Program-made: the position numbers and the translations under genes
DNA from: JBCCGI01 sp039029355
Lineage (GTDB): Bacteria > Planctomycetota > UBA1135 > GCA-002686595
Reading direction: 5' to 3'
Assembly (NCBI GenBank): GCA_039029355.1
Contig: JBCCGI010000067.1
Coordinates: 1-45,106, forward strand
Length of the DNA stretch: 45,106 bases
The notes under the pieces: generated by a model
The model's input: only the letters and a program-made list of their open reading frames with translations
What the model was told of the DNA's origin: nothing
The model's database searches: none
Shown here: piece after piece, positions 8,202 to 16,070 of the stretch
Position numbering within the stretch: position 1 is the stretch's first letter
Layout of the letters: each line of letters begins with the position of its first letter

Positions 8202-8438
8202 TCAGGTTCCTTGATCGAGGATCGACTTAGCCTCTTCCCGCAGGCGCACGCGCGTCTCGGCGGGAAGCGGATCCAGCGGCCTTGAGAGGAAGGCGAGGTG
8301 AAGCGCCGCCACGGCGTGCTCGTAGGCCTCCGCCTCCTCGTTCTCGTCGACAGAGAGCTCGGGTCCGAAGCCGAGCACGTGGTCGACGAGTCGGTCGTCC
8401 GCGTTTTGGTCGCGGTGGTCAGGCCGGTGCGGAGTCAT
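8202..8438 (-). CDS. Small cysteine-free anti-sigma factor candidate
   Basis: 78-residue acidic soluble protein encoded directly after the ECF sigma factor; its ATG overlaps the sigma gene's TGA (ATGA). The segment DRLVDHVLGFGPELSVDENEEAEAYEHAVAA splits into two helices around a turn, reminiscent of the short N-terminal anti-sigma domain (LxxxAxGxLxxxExxxxExH), but it lacks the zinc-binding HxxxCxxC. There is no membrane span. Size, position and coupling support an anti-sigma role, possibly antagonised by the downstream cobalamin protein. This is inference; no specific family is recognised. Confidence 0.6.
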   Translation of the reverse strand: MTPHRPDHRDQNADDRLVDHVLGFGPELSVDENEEAEAYEHAVAALHLAFLSRPLDPLPAETRVRLREEAKSILDQGT

Positions 8439-9013
8439 GCGCCCGCCTCCCCAAGTTGGTTGAGCGTGCGGGCCTCGAGCAGCTCGCGCACGCGCCGCAG
8501 GCCGCGCCGTGCGTGGCTCTTGACTGTTCCCAAAGGAAGGCTCGTAGCGCGCGCGATCTCCGCGTGCGTGAGCCCGTCCACGACGGCGAGCTTCAGAACC
8601 CGGCGCTGATCCGGTTTGAGCTGTTCGATCGCGCGCACGGCCACCCGGGCTTCGTCCGCGACCTCGACGGGGTTCGGGCCGTCCATCGGCTCCGGCAGCG
8701 TCTCCTCGATCTCCTCGTGGCGCGGCTGGCGACCGACACGGCGCCGGTGGTCGATCAGTCGCCGGCGCGCGATGGTCGTGATGAAGGTCGCCTCGGAGGC
8801 GCGCTCGGGGACGTAGCGCGGCGCGCTGCGCCAAACGTCGATGAAGATCTCCTGCACGACCTCTTCGGCAGTACTCGCGTTCATCTGGCGGCGCACGATC
8901 GACCACACGAGGGACCCGAAGCGGTCGAGCACTTCCTGCACCGCGGCGGCGTCGCCGCTCGCGACGCGTTGCAGCAACGAGGGGGTCTGGGACACTGGGA
9001 GGTTCACGTTCAT
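8435..9013 (-). CDS. ECF sigma factor heading the photolyase operon
   Basis: 192 residues, normal for an ECF sigma factor. Region 2 shows LLQRVASGDAAAVQEVLDRFG and EEVVQEIFIDVWRSAPRY (-10 recognition and core binding). Region 4 shows LKPDQRRVLKLAVVDGLTHAEIA and SLPLGTVKSHARRGLRRVREL (helix-turn-helix for the -35 element). The linker is about 30 residues with no extra domain. Its stop overlaps the start of the small anti-sigma candidate, then follow the B12-binding protein and photolyase. ECF factors next to photolyases are known from singlet-oxygen (RpoE-ChrR) and light (LitR-LitS) responses. The upstream 152-base gap to the divergent Nei gene should contain its own promoter, but I could not identify a convincing ECF-type motif there. 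Confidence 0.93.
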   Translation of the reverse strand: MNVNLPVSQTPSLLQRVASGDAAAVQEVLDRFGSLVWSIVRRQMNASTAEEVVQEIFIDVWRSAPRYVPERASEATFITTIARRRLIDHRRRVGRQPRHEEIEETLPEPMDGPNPVEVADEARVAVRAIEQLKPDQRRVLKLAVVDGLTHAEIARATSLPLGTVKSHARRGLRRVRELLEARTLNQLGEAGA

Positions 9014-9165
9014 CGGCCAAGGCGTGGAAGCGCCAGTGTCTCACTTCGTCGGGGGTGCGTCCAATCTCAAGGGCACAGCTGGCGAATGAGAGCACTAGTG
9101 ATTTCCTCCACAATTTGGCGCTCGTTCTGGAATCCGGCCCGGCCCAGCGTGCGAACCGTGAAGTT

Positions 9166-10017
9166 GTGCCTGAAGGCCCTGAGGTCCGACGCCTTGCCGA
9201 CCGCCTCGCCGGAGCCTTGGCGGGGCGCCGGGCCGAGCGTGTGCGCTTCGGTCTGCCTCGTCTGCTGCATCACGAAGACGAGCTGTCGGGCGCCCGGATT
9301 GAGTCGGTTGAATCGCGCGGGAAGGCGCTCCTGACCCGCTTCGAGGGCGACCGGATCCTGTACTCCCACAACCAGCTCTACGGCCGCTGGTACGTCTGCC
9401 CGCCCGACCGGCCGCCGAAGACCCGCCGCAGCCTGCGCGTGGCGATCGAGACGGCCGACCGCTGGGCGCTGCTGTACAGCGCGTCGGAGATCGAGCTGCT
9501 GAGCTCCGAGGAGCTGCCGTCGCACCCGTTCCTCTCGGGCCTCGGCCCGGACCTGCTCGACCCGAAGACGACGCCGGCCAAGATCCGGACGCGCTCGCGC
9601 GGCCCGCGCTTCGCGCGCCGTGCTCTGGGGGGCCTGCTGCTTGAGCAGGGCTTTCTGGCGGGCGTCGGCAACTACCTGCGCAGCGAGATCCTCTTCTTCG
9701 CGGGCCTCGGGCCGGATGCCCGCCCCGACGACCTCGCCGACGAAGAGCTACAACGCTTCTCCCGCGCCGCCCGGCAGATCACCCTGCGCTCTTACCGAAC
9801 CGGCGGCGTGACCGAAACCGCCGTGCACGCCCGCGCCGCAAAGGCGGCCGGTGCGCCGCGCCGGGTCTGGCGCCACGCGGTCTTCGGGCGAGCCGGCTCG
9901 GCCTGCCGTCGCTGCGCGTCGAAGATCCGTCGCCTCGATGTCGGCGGCAGGCGTCTCCATCTCTGCCCCACCTGTCAGCCTCCGCGCGGGCGTACGCGCC
10001 GCGCAAGGACCAAATGA
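9166..10017 (+). CDS. nei: Formamidopyrimidine-DNA glycosylase / endonuclease VIII family DNA repair enzyme
   Basis: 283-residue base-excision glycosylase/AP lyase. The GTG at 9166 is chosen as start because it places PEGPEVRRLAD immediately after the initiator; in this family Pro2 (exposed after Met removal) is the catalytic nucleophile and Glu3 is essential. The open frame extends 37 codons upstream but that would bury the proline. The middle has LEQGFLAGVGNYLRSEILF (helix-two-turn-helix). The C-terminus has CRRC at the front and CPTC at the back of a zinc finger. The overall pattern, with RRVWRHAVFGRAG before the finger, favours the Nei/endonuclease VIII side; the symbol is tentative. It is divergent from the light-locus sigma factor and overlaps the next gene by 4 bases (ATGA). 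It probably removes oxidised bases after photo-oxidative damage. Confidence 0.9.
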   Translation: MPEGPEVRRLADRLAGALAGRRAERVRFGLPRLLHHEDELSGARIESVESRGKALLTRFEGDRILYSHNQLYGRWYVCPPDRPPKTRRSLRVAIETADRWALLYSASEIELLSSEELPSHPFLSGLGPDLLDPKTTPAKIRTRSRGPRFARRALGGLLLEQGFLAGVGNYLRSEILFFAGLGPDARPDDLADEELQRFSRAARQITLRSYRTGGVTETAVHARAAKAAGAPRRVWRHAVFGRAGSACRRCASKIRRLDVGGRRLHLCPTCQPPRGRTRRARTK

Positions 10018-10745
10018 CCTCCAACTACCTCCTCCTGGGTGCTTCGGGCGGCATCGGCTCCGCCCTCGCGCGACAGCTCGCCGCCGGCGGGAACCGACTC
10101 ACCCTCGCGGCCCGCGGGCACGAGCGGCTCTCCGCGCTCGCCGCGGAAGTCGGCGGCACGGCCCATCCGCTTGACGCGACCTCGCTCGACGAAGTCGAAC
10201 AGGCGGCCGAGCGGGTCGTCGCCGAGCACGGCCGCCTCGACGGGGTCGTGAACTGCGTGGGTTCGATCCTGCTGAAGCCCGCACACCGCACGTCCGCCGA
10301 GGAGTGGCGCACCACGCTGGCCGCCAACCTCGACACGTCGTTCGCCGCCGTGCGGGCGGGCGCCTCCGCGATGATGAAGACCGGGGGCTCGATCGTGCTG
10401 CTGTCGTCGGCGGCGGCGCAGCTCGGCCTCCCCAACCACGAGGCCATCGCCGCGGCCAAGGCAGGGGTCGTGGGGCTGGCGCGATCCGCCGCCGCGTCGT
10501 ACGCACGGCGCGGCGTGCGCGTCAACGTGGTCTCCCCCGGGCTGGTCCGCACGCCGCTCTCGGCGCCGTGGACCGAGAGCCCCGCCAACGAAAAGGCCTC
10601 GCTTGCGATGCACGCGCTGGGCCGGTTGGGAGAGCCCGAGGACGTCGCGCGCGCGATCGCGTGGCTGCTCGCGTCCGAGCAGTCGTGGGTCACGGGGCAG
10701 GTGTTGGGCGTCGACGGCGGGCTGGGCTCGGTGCGCGCCGGCTAG
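10014..10745 (+). CDS. SDR-fold protein lacking the catalytic tyrosine
   Basis: 243 residues, standard length for a classical short-chain dehydrogenase/reductase. The NAD(P) site GASGGIG is at residues 9-15, followed by LVNCVGS-type NNAG equivalent (VVNCVGS). The catalytic Asn (LAANLDTSF) and Ser (VLLSSAAAQ) are present. The Lys is present in HEAIAAAKAG, but the Tyr of the YxxxK motif is Ile at the expected position, 13 residues after the Ser and 4 before the Lys. A conserved-looking NHE precedes it. So the cofactor fold is intact but ordinary dehydrogenase chemistry is doubtful. Its ATG overlaps the Nei stop (ATGA). SDR proteins beside photolyases occur in light and singlet-oxygen regulons; the function here is unknown. 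Confidence 0.88.
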   Translation: MTSNYLLLGASGGIGSALARQLAAGGNRLTLAARGHERLSALAAEVGGTAHPLDATSLDEVEQAAERVVAEHGRLDGVVNCVGSILLKPAHRTSAEEWRTTLAANLDTSFAAVRAGASAMMKTGGSIVLLSSAAAQLGLPNHEAIAAAKAGVVGLARSAAASYARRGVRVNVVSPGLVRTPLSAPWTESPANEKASLAMHALGRLGEPEDVARAIAWLLASEQSWVTGQVLGVDGGLGSVRAG

Positions 10746-10898
10746 CGCCGCCGGAAGGCTGAAGAGCTCGGCAGCGCGCCTCGGACCGCTCCGGCGCCCG
10801 CACCTCCCCGGTCGGACCGCCTTGCTGAGTGAGCGACGATCTCTGCGGTGCGCCGGCGGAAGGCGGGCCGAGACGGGCCGCCGAGCTCGGGTTCCGAA

Positions 10899-11351
10899 TT
10901 AGATGCAGGTCTGGCAGGCGTTCCAGGCCGTCTCCCAGACCTGGACGTCGTTGTTGTCGAGGTCGCAATCGCCGTCGACGTTGGCGCGCGTGTCGCCGGC
11001 GAGGTAGGCCTGCAGGTACGCGTTGACGTCGTCGCAGTCGACGTCGCCGTCCACGTCAAAGTCGGCGATCGTCGCGTTGCCTGCCGGGTAGTAGTACTGG
11101 TACATCAGCACGATGTCGCCGACGTCCGTGAAGCAGTTGTTGTTGAGGTCGGCGTCGAGCGAGCCGGCGTTCCACGCGGCGTTGAAGTTGACCAGGTCGA
11201 CGACCTGGACCGAACCGTCGCCGTCGAGGTCGCCGAGCACGGGACCCGGGCAGCCCGATTGGGGAGCGGCGGCGTCGGCGGTGGGAGCGGAGGTCGAGAA
11301 GGCAAGGAGCAGCGCGGAGACGCCGGCAAGGGAGCAGGTGAGGGCTTTCAT
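10899..11351 (-). CDS. Secreted dockerin-like protein with four EF-hand-type loops
   Basis: 150 residues. A signal peptide (MKALTCSLAGVSALLLAFS, cleavage near TADAAA) is followed by almost nothing but calcium-loop repeats: DLDGDGSVQVVDLVNF, DLNNNCFTDVGDIVLMY, DFDVDGDVDCDDVNAYL and NVDGDCDLDNNDVQVW. Two pairs of such repeats make two dockerin type I-like units. The last two loops and the tail carry several cysteines. There is no catalytic domain, so it may be a stand-alone calcium-binding or docking protein. It is transcribed divergently from the second ECF sigma operon, with 149 bases between them, so shared control is possible. No Shine-Dalgarno sequence precedes the ATG. Confidence 0.85.
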   Translation of the reverse strand: MKALTCSLAGVSALLLAFSTSAPTADAAAPQSGCPGPVLGDLDGDGSVQVVDLVNFNAAWNAGSLDADLNNNCFTDVGDIVLMYQYYYPAGNATIADFDVDGDVDCDDVNAYLQAYLAGDTRANVDGDCDLDNNDVQVWETAWNACQTCI

Positions 11352-11500
11352 GGGTGTCTTGTCGAGTGGGTGTGCGCCGTGACTCGGCGCGGGGTCGAAT
11401 CGGGCCCGTATGTGTCCTCGCTCCTCGTTGAGATCCCTCGATCGAAGAATTCTTTTTGGTCATCCGAGCGCCTTGACGATGCTCGCGTTCGCGCGAACGA

Positions 11501-12100
11501 TTGAACCGATCGGCCGTGAAGCACCCCTCCTCCGGAACAGGCCGCGCGGCGGCGCACGAAGACCTCGAGCTCGTGCGTCGCGCGCTAGGCGGCGACCGCA
11601 CCGCACGGCATGCGTTCGTTCAACGCATGCGCTGCGTGCCGCGCGTGTTGATCGCGAAGAACGCACGCAGCGGCGCCGAGCTGCAGGACGCGGACCTCGC
11701 GGACCTCGCGCAGGAAGCGTTCGCCTTGATCTGGCAACGGGCGTCGGAATTCCGCGGCGAGGCCTCGCTCGAGACGTGGGCCACGTCGTTCACGCTGCAC
11801 CTCTACGCCAACGCGGTGCGCCGCGCGGCGCGCAAGCGCACGGCGGAAGCGGGAGAGCCCGAGACGAACGATCACGCGGCGGAAGAGCAGGAGTCCCGCT
11901 CGGTGCTGCGCGACGCCCTGGCGACGCTCGACCCGCGCCAGGCGGCGATCGTCCGGCTGAGGCAACTCGAGGGGCTCGGCTTTGACGAGATCGCGCACCG
12001 GCTCGACCTGCCGGTCGGAACGGCCAAGAGCCGCTACTCGCGTGCCCTCGCGGCGCTGCGACGCATGCTCGAGCCGAAGAAGCTGCGAGGAGCGATTTGA
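11501..12100 (+). CDS. ECF sigma factor heading the CHAT operon
   Basis: 199-residue ECF sigma factor. Region 2 includes DADLADLAQEAFALIWQRASEF and the -10 recognition stretch ASLETWATSFTLHLYANAVRR. Region 4 has LDPRQAAIVRLRQLEGLGFDEIA and LDLPVGTAKSRYSRALAALRRML. The start is uncertain: the frame opens at TTG 11501, and GTG 11516 (MKHPSSGTG) is also possible; neither has a Shine-Dalgarno sequence. The stop overlaps the ATG of the anti-sigma-like gene (TGATG). It is unlike the light-locus sigma factor in sequence. The target promoters probably include its own operon, but no repeated promoter motif was identified. Confidence 0.92.
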   Translation: MNRSAVKHPSSGTGRAAAHEDLELVRRALGGDRTARHAFVQRMRCVPRVLIAKNARSGAELQDADLADLAQEAFALIWQRASEFRGEASLETWATSFTLHLYANAVRRAARKRTAEAGEPETNDHAAEEQESRSVLRDALATLDPRQAAIVRLRQLEGLGFDEIAHRLDLPVGTAKSRYSRALAALRRMLEPKKLRGAI

Positions 12101-12762
12101 TGGCGCATGACGACGCCCACGAACGGACCCTCGACCGCGTGCTCGTCGGCGACCTCGACGCGGACGCGCCCGAGGTCGCGACGTTGCGCGAAGGCTGCTC
12201 CGCGTGCCGCGAGCGCCTCGCCGGCGACGCGGCGCTGGAGCGCGCCCTCGCCGCCCACGAGGACGAGGTGGCCGAGCTGGTCGCCGCCGCGACCCGGGGC
12301 CCGGTCGACGGCGAGGACGAGGCGCTGGCGGGTTTTGAGGCCGCGCTTGCACCCGCCCCCGCGCCTCGCTTCCGGCTGCTGGCAGCCCTCGGCGCGGCGG
12401 CCGCGGCGGCGGTGCTCGCGCTGCTGCTCTTCCGAGGCGACGACGGGAGCTCGGAGCCCAACCGCGGTCCCAAGCTCGCGCCCGGGACGGTCGAGTGCGT
12501 CGCGCCGCGCGGCGACGCGGACGGCGGCGACGTCGAGTTCCGCTGGCGCGCCGAGGTGCCCGCGAGCGCGCGCTTCACGCTGCGCGTCTTCGACGCCGAC
12601 GAGGCGGTGCTCTTCGAGGTCGAGGAGCTGCGCGATCCGGCCTACACCCCCACCGCGGCGGAGCGCGCGCTGCTCGCCGGCGAGGTGCGCTGGGAGGTGC
12701 TCGCGCTTGACCCGACCGACGTCGCGCTCGGCGCCGGCGACGCCCTGGTGAGGTTCCCGTGA
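12100..12762 (+). CDS. Single-span membrane anti-sigma-like protein
   Basis: 220 residues. The N-terminal cytoplasmic domain (about 1-85) contains a GCSACRERL segment that recalls the CxxC half of zinc anti-sigma domains. A clear membrane span follows, near residues 88-110 (RLLAALGAAAAAAVLALLLF), then a periplasmic beta-rich domain (VEFRWRAEVPASARFTLRVF, EVRWEVLALD). The ATG at 12100 overlaps the sigma stop and is preferred to the TTG one codon earlier. The end overlaps the GTG of the CHAT gene. The position between sigma factor and CHAT lipoprotein suggests it relays an envelope signal. The anti-sigma assignment rests on topology and gene order rather than a strong domain match. Confidence 0.75.
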   Translation: MAHDDAHERTLDRVLVGDLDADAPEVATLREGCSACRERLAGDAALERALAAHEDEVAELVAAATRGPVDGEDEALAGFEAALAPAPAPRFRLLAALGAAAAAAVLALLLFRGDDGSSEPNRGPKLAPGTVECVAPRGDADGGDVEFRWRAEVPASARFTLRVFDADEAVLFEVEELRDPAYTPTAAERALLAGEVRWEVLALDPTDVALGAGDALVRFP

Positions 12763-15215
12763 GCGGCGCGCGCACGCTCGCGGCGGCGCTCGCGACGCTC
12801 GCGGTCGTCGGCTGCGGAGGCGACGATCCGCCGACGGCCACCGCCACGCCGCCCCCCGTGCTGATCGAGCGCGCCGCCGCCGATGCGCTCGCACCCGACG
12901 AAGCCAAGCGCCTGTACGGCGAGATCACGGCGCTGCTCGGCGAGGCGCAGGAGCTGCGGCCGGAGGGCCTGGACGACGCCGCGGTGTGGCAAACCGCCGA
13001 GCGCATCGCGCGCACCGGAGGGCTGGTCGACCACGAGGCCAACGCCATCTGGCAGCGCGCGCTCGTGCACCTCGAGCGCGGCGACCTCGACGCCTCGCGC
13101 GCGGCCCTCGACGACGGCTGCGAGCGGCTGGGCGATCGCTCCGAGCGCATCGGACCGTGGCTCTTCCTGGAGCGCGCCGCGCTCGCCCGCCGCGAGTTCG
13201 ACTTCGCGCGCGCCGTCGAGCTGCTCGACGAGGCGCGCCTGCGCGCGCGGTCCGACGACGGCGCCTTCCGCGCGACGGTCGAGGGCGAGCTCGGCCGCAT
13301 CTACCAGAAGCTGGGCCTGCTGGAGCGCGCCGCGCTGCACTTCGAGCGCGAGCGAGCGGCGGCCTTCGGGCTGGAGGAGCAGGCCGTGCGGCAGGCCGTC
13401 GCGCTGCACGAGATCCGGCACGCCGAGGCGAGCTACCGCTCGACCGAAGTGGTGCGGCTGGCCGACGAGCTGCTCGCCGGCGACCTCGGCTTCAGCGCGC
13501 GCAGCCGCGCCGAGCTGCGGCTCATGCGCGCCAAGGCCGAGCTGCTGCGTACGCTCGAAGGCGAGGGCAACTCGGACAGGGCGCGCGACGGCCTGGCCGA
13601 CGCGCTCGACGATCCCGACCTCCGCCGGCCGCTGCGGCTGGTGCCGCGCGCCATCCTCGGCGCGTTCCACGCGCGCGTCGGCGACTTCGAGGCGGCCGAG
13701 TCGGCGCTCGCCGCCGCGGCCGAGCTCCACCGCGAGCTGGCCGAGGTGCGCGACGTCGAGCACGCGGCGCAGGACGGCGCGACGCTGCACGCCATGTGGG
13801 CGCGCGTCACGACGCTGCGGCTGGCCGCCGGCCACCTCGACCTCGCACGGCCCGCCGACCGCGCGCTTGTCGGGGAGCGCCACGCGCGACTCGAGCAGAG
13901 CTTCGACGCGTTCGTCGCGCTGTGGTCGGCAGCGCCCCCGCTCCCGGGCGGCGTCGGCTTCCTGCAGTACGGGACCCGTGCCAGCGTCGTCGGCGAGCTC
14001 GCGGCGCTGGACGTCGCGGCCGCGTCGACGCCCGAGGCGGGTGCGGAGCGCGCCCTCGGGCGCGTGCTGCGGGCGCAGACCGTCGGTTCGCTTGGGCGCG
14101 CGCTCGGCGCCACCGCGCCGACGCTCGCCGAGATCCGCGCCGAGCTGCTCGCGCCGCGGCGCGGGCTGCTGGTCTACCTCTTCGCTCACGAGGCCGGCCA
14201 CGTGCTGGCGGTCGGCCGGGACTCGATCGTGCACGCGCCGCTGCCCACCGCGCCGGAGCTCTTCCGGCTGCGGCGCCGGCTGCTGGCGGAGGTGGCTCTG
14301 ACCCCCGCAGCGGAGCCCGGGACGAAGGCCTACGAACGCGCCGTCGAGCGCGCCGAGCGCGCGGCGACCGAGCTCGCGAACGCGCTGCTGCCCGACGCGG
14401 CGCGGCGCGCGCTCGCGGGCTGGGACGAGGTGCTGGTGGCCGGCGTCGACGACCTGGGCCCGTTTCCCTTCGCGGCTCTGCCCGACGCCGACGGGCGCCC
14501 GCTGGGCGCGCGCAAGGCGGTCACGCACCTACCGTCGGTGCCGGTGGCGGTCGCGCTGGCGCGGCGGCCGCACGACGCGGACACACACGAGGTCGACCTC
14601 GTCCTGCTCGCCGACACCGAGCCCAGCGACGCGGTACGCGAGCGCTTTCCGGCCCTCGCGCCGGTGGTCCTGGCAGAGGACGAGCTCGCCGCGCTCGCGG
14701 AGCCGTTCGGGACGGTCGAGCGCTACCTAGGCCCAGAAGCAACGCGCGCGGTGCTGCGTTCCGAGCTGCTCGATCGCGCGGAGGTGCTGCACGTCTTCAC
14801 CCACGGCATCTACGCACCCGAGGAGGTCGAGCCCGCCGGGCTCGTGCTGTCGGCCGACACGCCCGACGACGAGGGCATCCTAACGTGCGCGGACGCGCGC
14901 CGGCTGGCCGCTCCGCCGATCGTGCTGCTGTCCGCGTGCGGCGCGGGGCGCACGTCGGTGCGCCGCGGCGAAGACGGCGTGGGCACCTTCGCCGGCGCGT
15001 TCCTCTCCGCCGGGGCGCGCGCCGTCGTGCTCTCCCCGACCGACCTCGACGCCGGAGCTACCGCGGCGCTCACCGCGCTCGTGTCGCGCGAGCTGGCCGC
15101 GGGCGCACGGCCGGCGGAGGCGCTACGCCGCGCCTGCGCCGAGCTGCACCAGCGGCCCGAGTACCGTCACCCGAGCTTCTACGCGCCGCTGCGCGTCGTG
15201 GGTCTCGGGTTCTAG
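12759..15215 (+). CDS. CHAT-domain (caspase-like) lipoprotein with helical repeats
   Basis: 818 residues. A lipobox (LAVVGCGG) near residue 18 predicts an outer-surface or periplasmic lipoprotein. Residues about 40-400 are helical, TPR-like repeats (for example ALVHLERGDLDASRAAL, LGRIYQKLGLLERAALHFE). The C-terminal third is a CHAT domain: VDDLGPFPFAALPDADG, LHVFTHGIY with His682, and VLLSACGAG with Cys727, the catalytic dyad, then GTFAGAFLSAGARAVVLSP and HPSFYAPLRVVG. Both dyad residues are present, so it should be a cysteine protease. GTG 12759 overlaps the previous stop, making one sigma, anti-sigma, CHAT unit. The substrate is unknown; the membrane anti-sigma partner is a possible target (inference). 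Confidence 0.9.
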   Translation: MSGARTLAAALATLAVVGCGGDDPPTATATPPPVLIERAAADALAPDEAKRLYGEITALLGEAQELRPEGLDDAAVWQTAERIARTGGLVDHEANAIWQRALVHLERGDLDASRAALDDGCERLGDRSERIGPWLFLERAALARREFDFARAVELLDEARLRARSDDGAFRATVEGELGRIYQKLGLLERAALHFERERAAAFGLEEQAVRQAVALHEIRHAEASYRSTEVVRLADELLAGDLGFSARSRAELRLMRAKAELLRTLEGEGNSDRARDGLADALDDPDLRRPLRLVPRAILGAFHARVGDFEAAESALAAAAELHRELAEVRDVEHAAQDGATLHAMWARVTTLRLAAGHLDLARPADRALVGERHARLEQSFDAFVALWSAAPPLPGGVGFLQYGTRASVVGELAALDVAAASTPEAGAERALGRVLRAQTVGSLGRALGATAPTLAEIRAELLAPRRGLLVYLFAHEAGHVLAVGRDSIVHAPLPTAPELFRLRRRLLAEVALTPAAEPGTKAYERAVERAERAATELANALLPDAARRALAGWDEVLVAGVDDLGPFPFAALPDADGRPLGARKAVTHLPSVPVAVALARRPHDADTHEVDLVLLADTEPSDAVRERFPALAPVVLAEDELAALAEPFGTVERYLGPEATRAVLRSELLDRAEVLHVFTHGIYAPEEVEPAGLVLSADTPDDEGILTCADARRLAAPPIVLLSACGAGRTSVRRGEDGVGTFAGAFLSAGARAVVLSPTDLDAGATAALTALVSRELAAGARPAEALRRACAELHQRPEYRHPSFYAPLRVVGLGF

Positions 15216-15217
15216 CG

Positions 15218-15910
15218 CTACTTCAGCGGACGCGCGCTGCCGCTGCCGGAAACCGCGACGTAGATCTCGGGGTCGCCTGCGTAGAGCAGGCTGCCGCTGC
15301 CGCTAATCGAGGCCTCCAGATACGTGTCGACGTGGACGCGCGCCGTGCCGCTGCCGGAGATGTCGACGTGGCCGCGGTCGGCCTGCAGCTCGACGAGATC
15401 CAGCCCCCCGCTGCCGCTGATCGAGGCGTCGAGGTCTCCGGTGCGGCCGTTGGCGGAGAGCTGCCCCGAGCCGGAGATCGTGGCGTCGAACGACTCCGAG
15501 CTGATGCCGTGCACCGACAGCCCGCCGGAGCCCGAAAGCGTCGCCTGGCTCAGCGACGGAGTGGTGGCCACGACCACCAGCCCGGCGCGGAAGCGCGGGT
15601 TGCCCTCGACGTCGACCACCAGCACGCCGCGCTTCACGTAGGTCTCGACGTGGTGCAGCAGGTCGTCGTCGCAGCGCACCGTCACGCCCGGCGCGGACCC
15701 GACCTCGACACGCAGGTCGCCCGAGCAGGCCAGGCGGACGCCGGCGAAGTCGTCGACCTGGCGGTGCTCTTCGGCCTCGACCCCCGAGCCGGTCGGCCCG
15801 CGGGAGTACGAGAAGGCGTTCCCCATCGACCAGTCGTCGTCGCCCACGACGACGATGCACGAGCTGAGGACGAGGGCGGCGAGGGGCAGGGCGACGGTCA
15901 GGGCGCGCAT
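15218..15910 (-). CDS. GIN-domain (DUF2807) lipoprotein
   Basis: 230 residues. The signal peptide ends in lipobox LSSC (residue 18). After an acidic linker, the mature part starts with the family's RQVDDFAGVRLACSGDLRVEVG and continues as a beta-solenoid of SGSG repeats: LSGSGGLSVHG, ISGSGQLSANG, ISGSGGLDLVE, ISGSGTARVHV, ISGSGSLLYAG, VSGSGSARPLK. This is the putative auto-transporter adhesin head GIN domain, of unknown function, common in Bacteroidota and planctomycetes. It converges on the CHAT gene with only two bases between stop codons. Confidence 0.88.
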   Translation of the reverse strand: MRALTVALPLAALVLSSCIVVVGDDDWSMGNAFSYSRGPTGSGVEAEEHRQVDDFAGVRLACSGDLRVEVGSAPGVTVRCDDDLLHHVETYVKRGVLVVDVEGNPRFRAGLVVVATTPSLSQATLSGSGGLSVHGISSESFDATISGSGQLSANGRTGDLDASISGSGGLDLVELQADRGHVDISGSGTARVHVDTYLEASISGSGSLLYAGDPEIYVAVSGSGSARPLK

Positions 15911-16070
15911 GGCGGTCTCCTAGGCGGGAATGGCGGCCCGGCCCCTGGGGCGCGGGCGGCGTGCGGGTGGGGGCCGGCGGTACGCACCTGGGCGCCCACC
16001 GTTTCGCGCCGCGGGCGCATTTTTGCCCGAGCGCCCCGCCGCGCGGGCCCCAGGGGCCCCCTCCCGGCCC

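Noticed and set aside
9014..9165. Search for an ECF-type promoter or a CarH-like operator between the sigma and nei genes
   Set aside because: GGAAT-like and TTGAGA-like pieces occur, but none has a matching second element at the right spacing on either strand.
11473..11501. TTGACG-N17-AACGAT as a promoter for the second ECF operon
   Set aside because: The -10 match is poor and it would overlap the TTG start; it is only meaningful if translation begins at GTG 11516, which is unproven.
15940..16060. Inverted repeat GGCCCCTGGGG / CCCCAGGGGCC flanking a gene-free 160 bases
   Set aside because: The arms are short, pure G/C and self-complementary in a very GC-rich context; no T tract or gene link makes it a convincing terminator or element.
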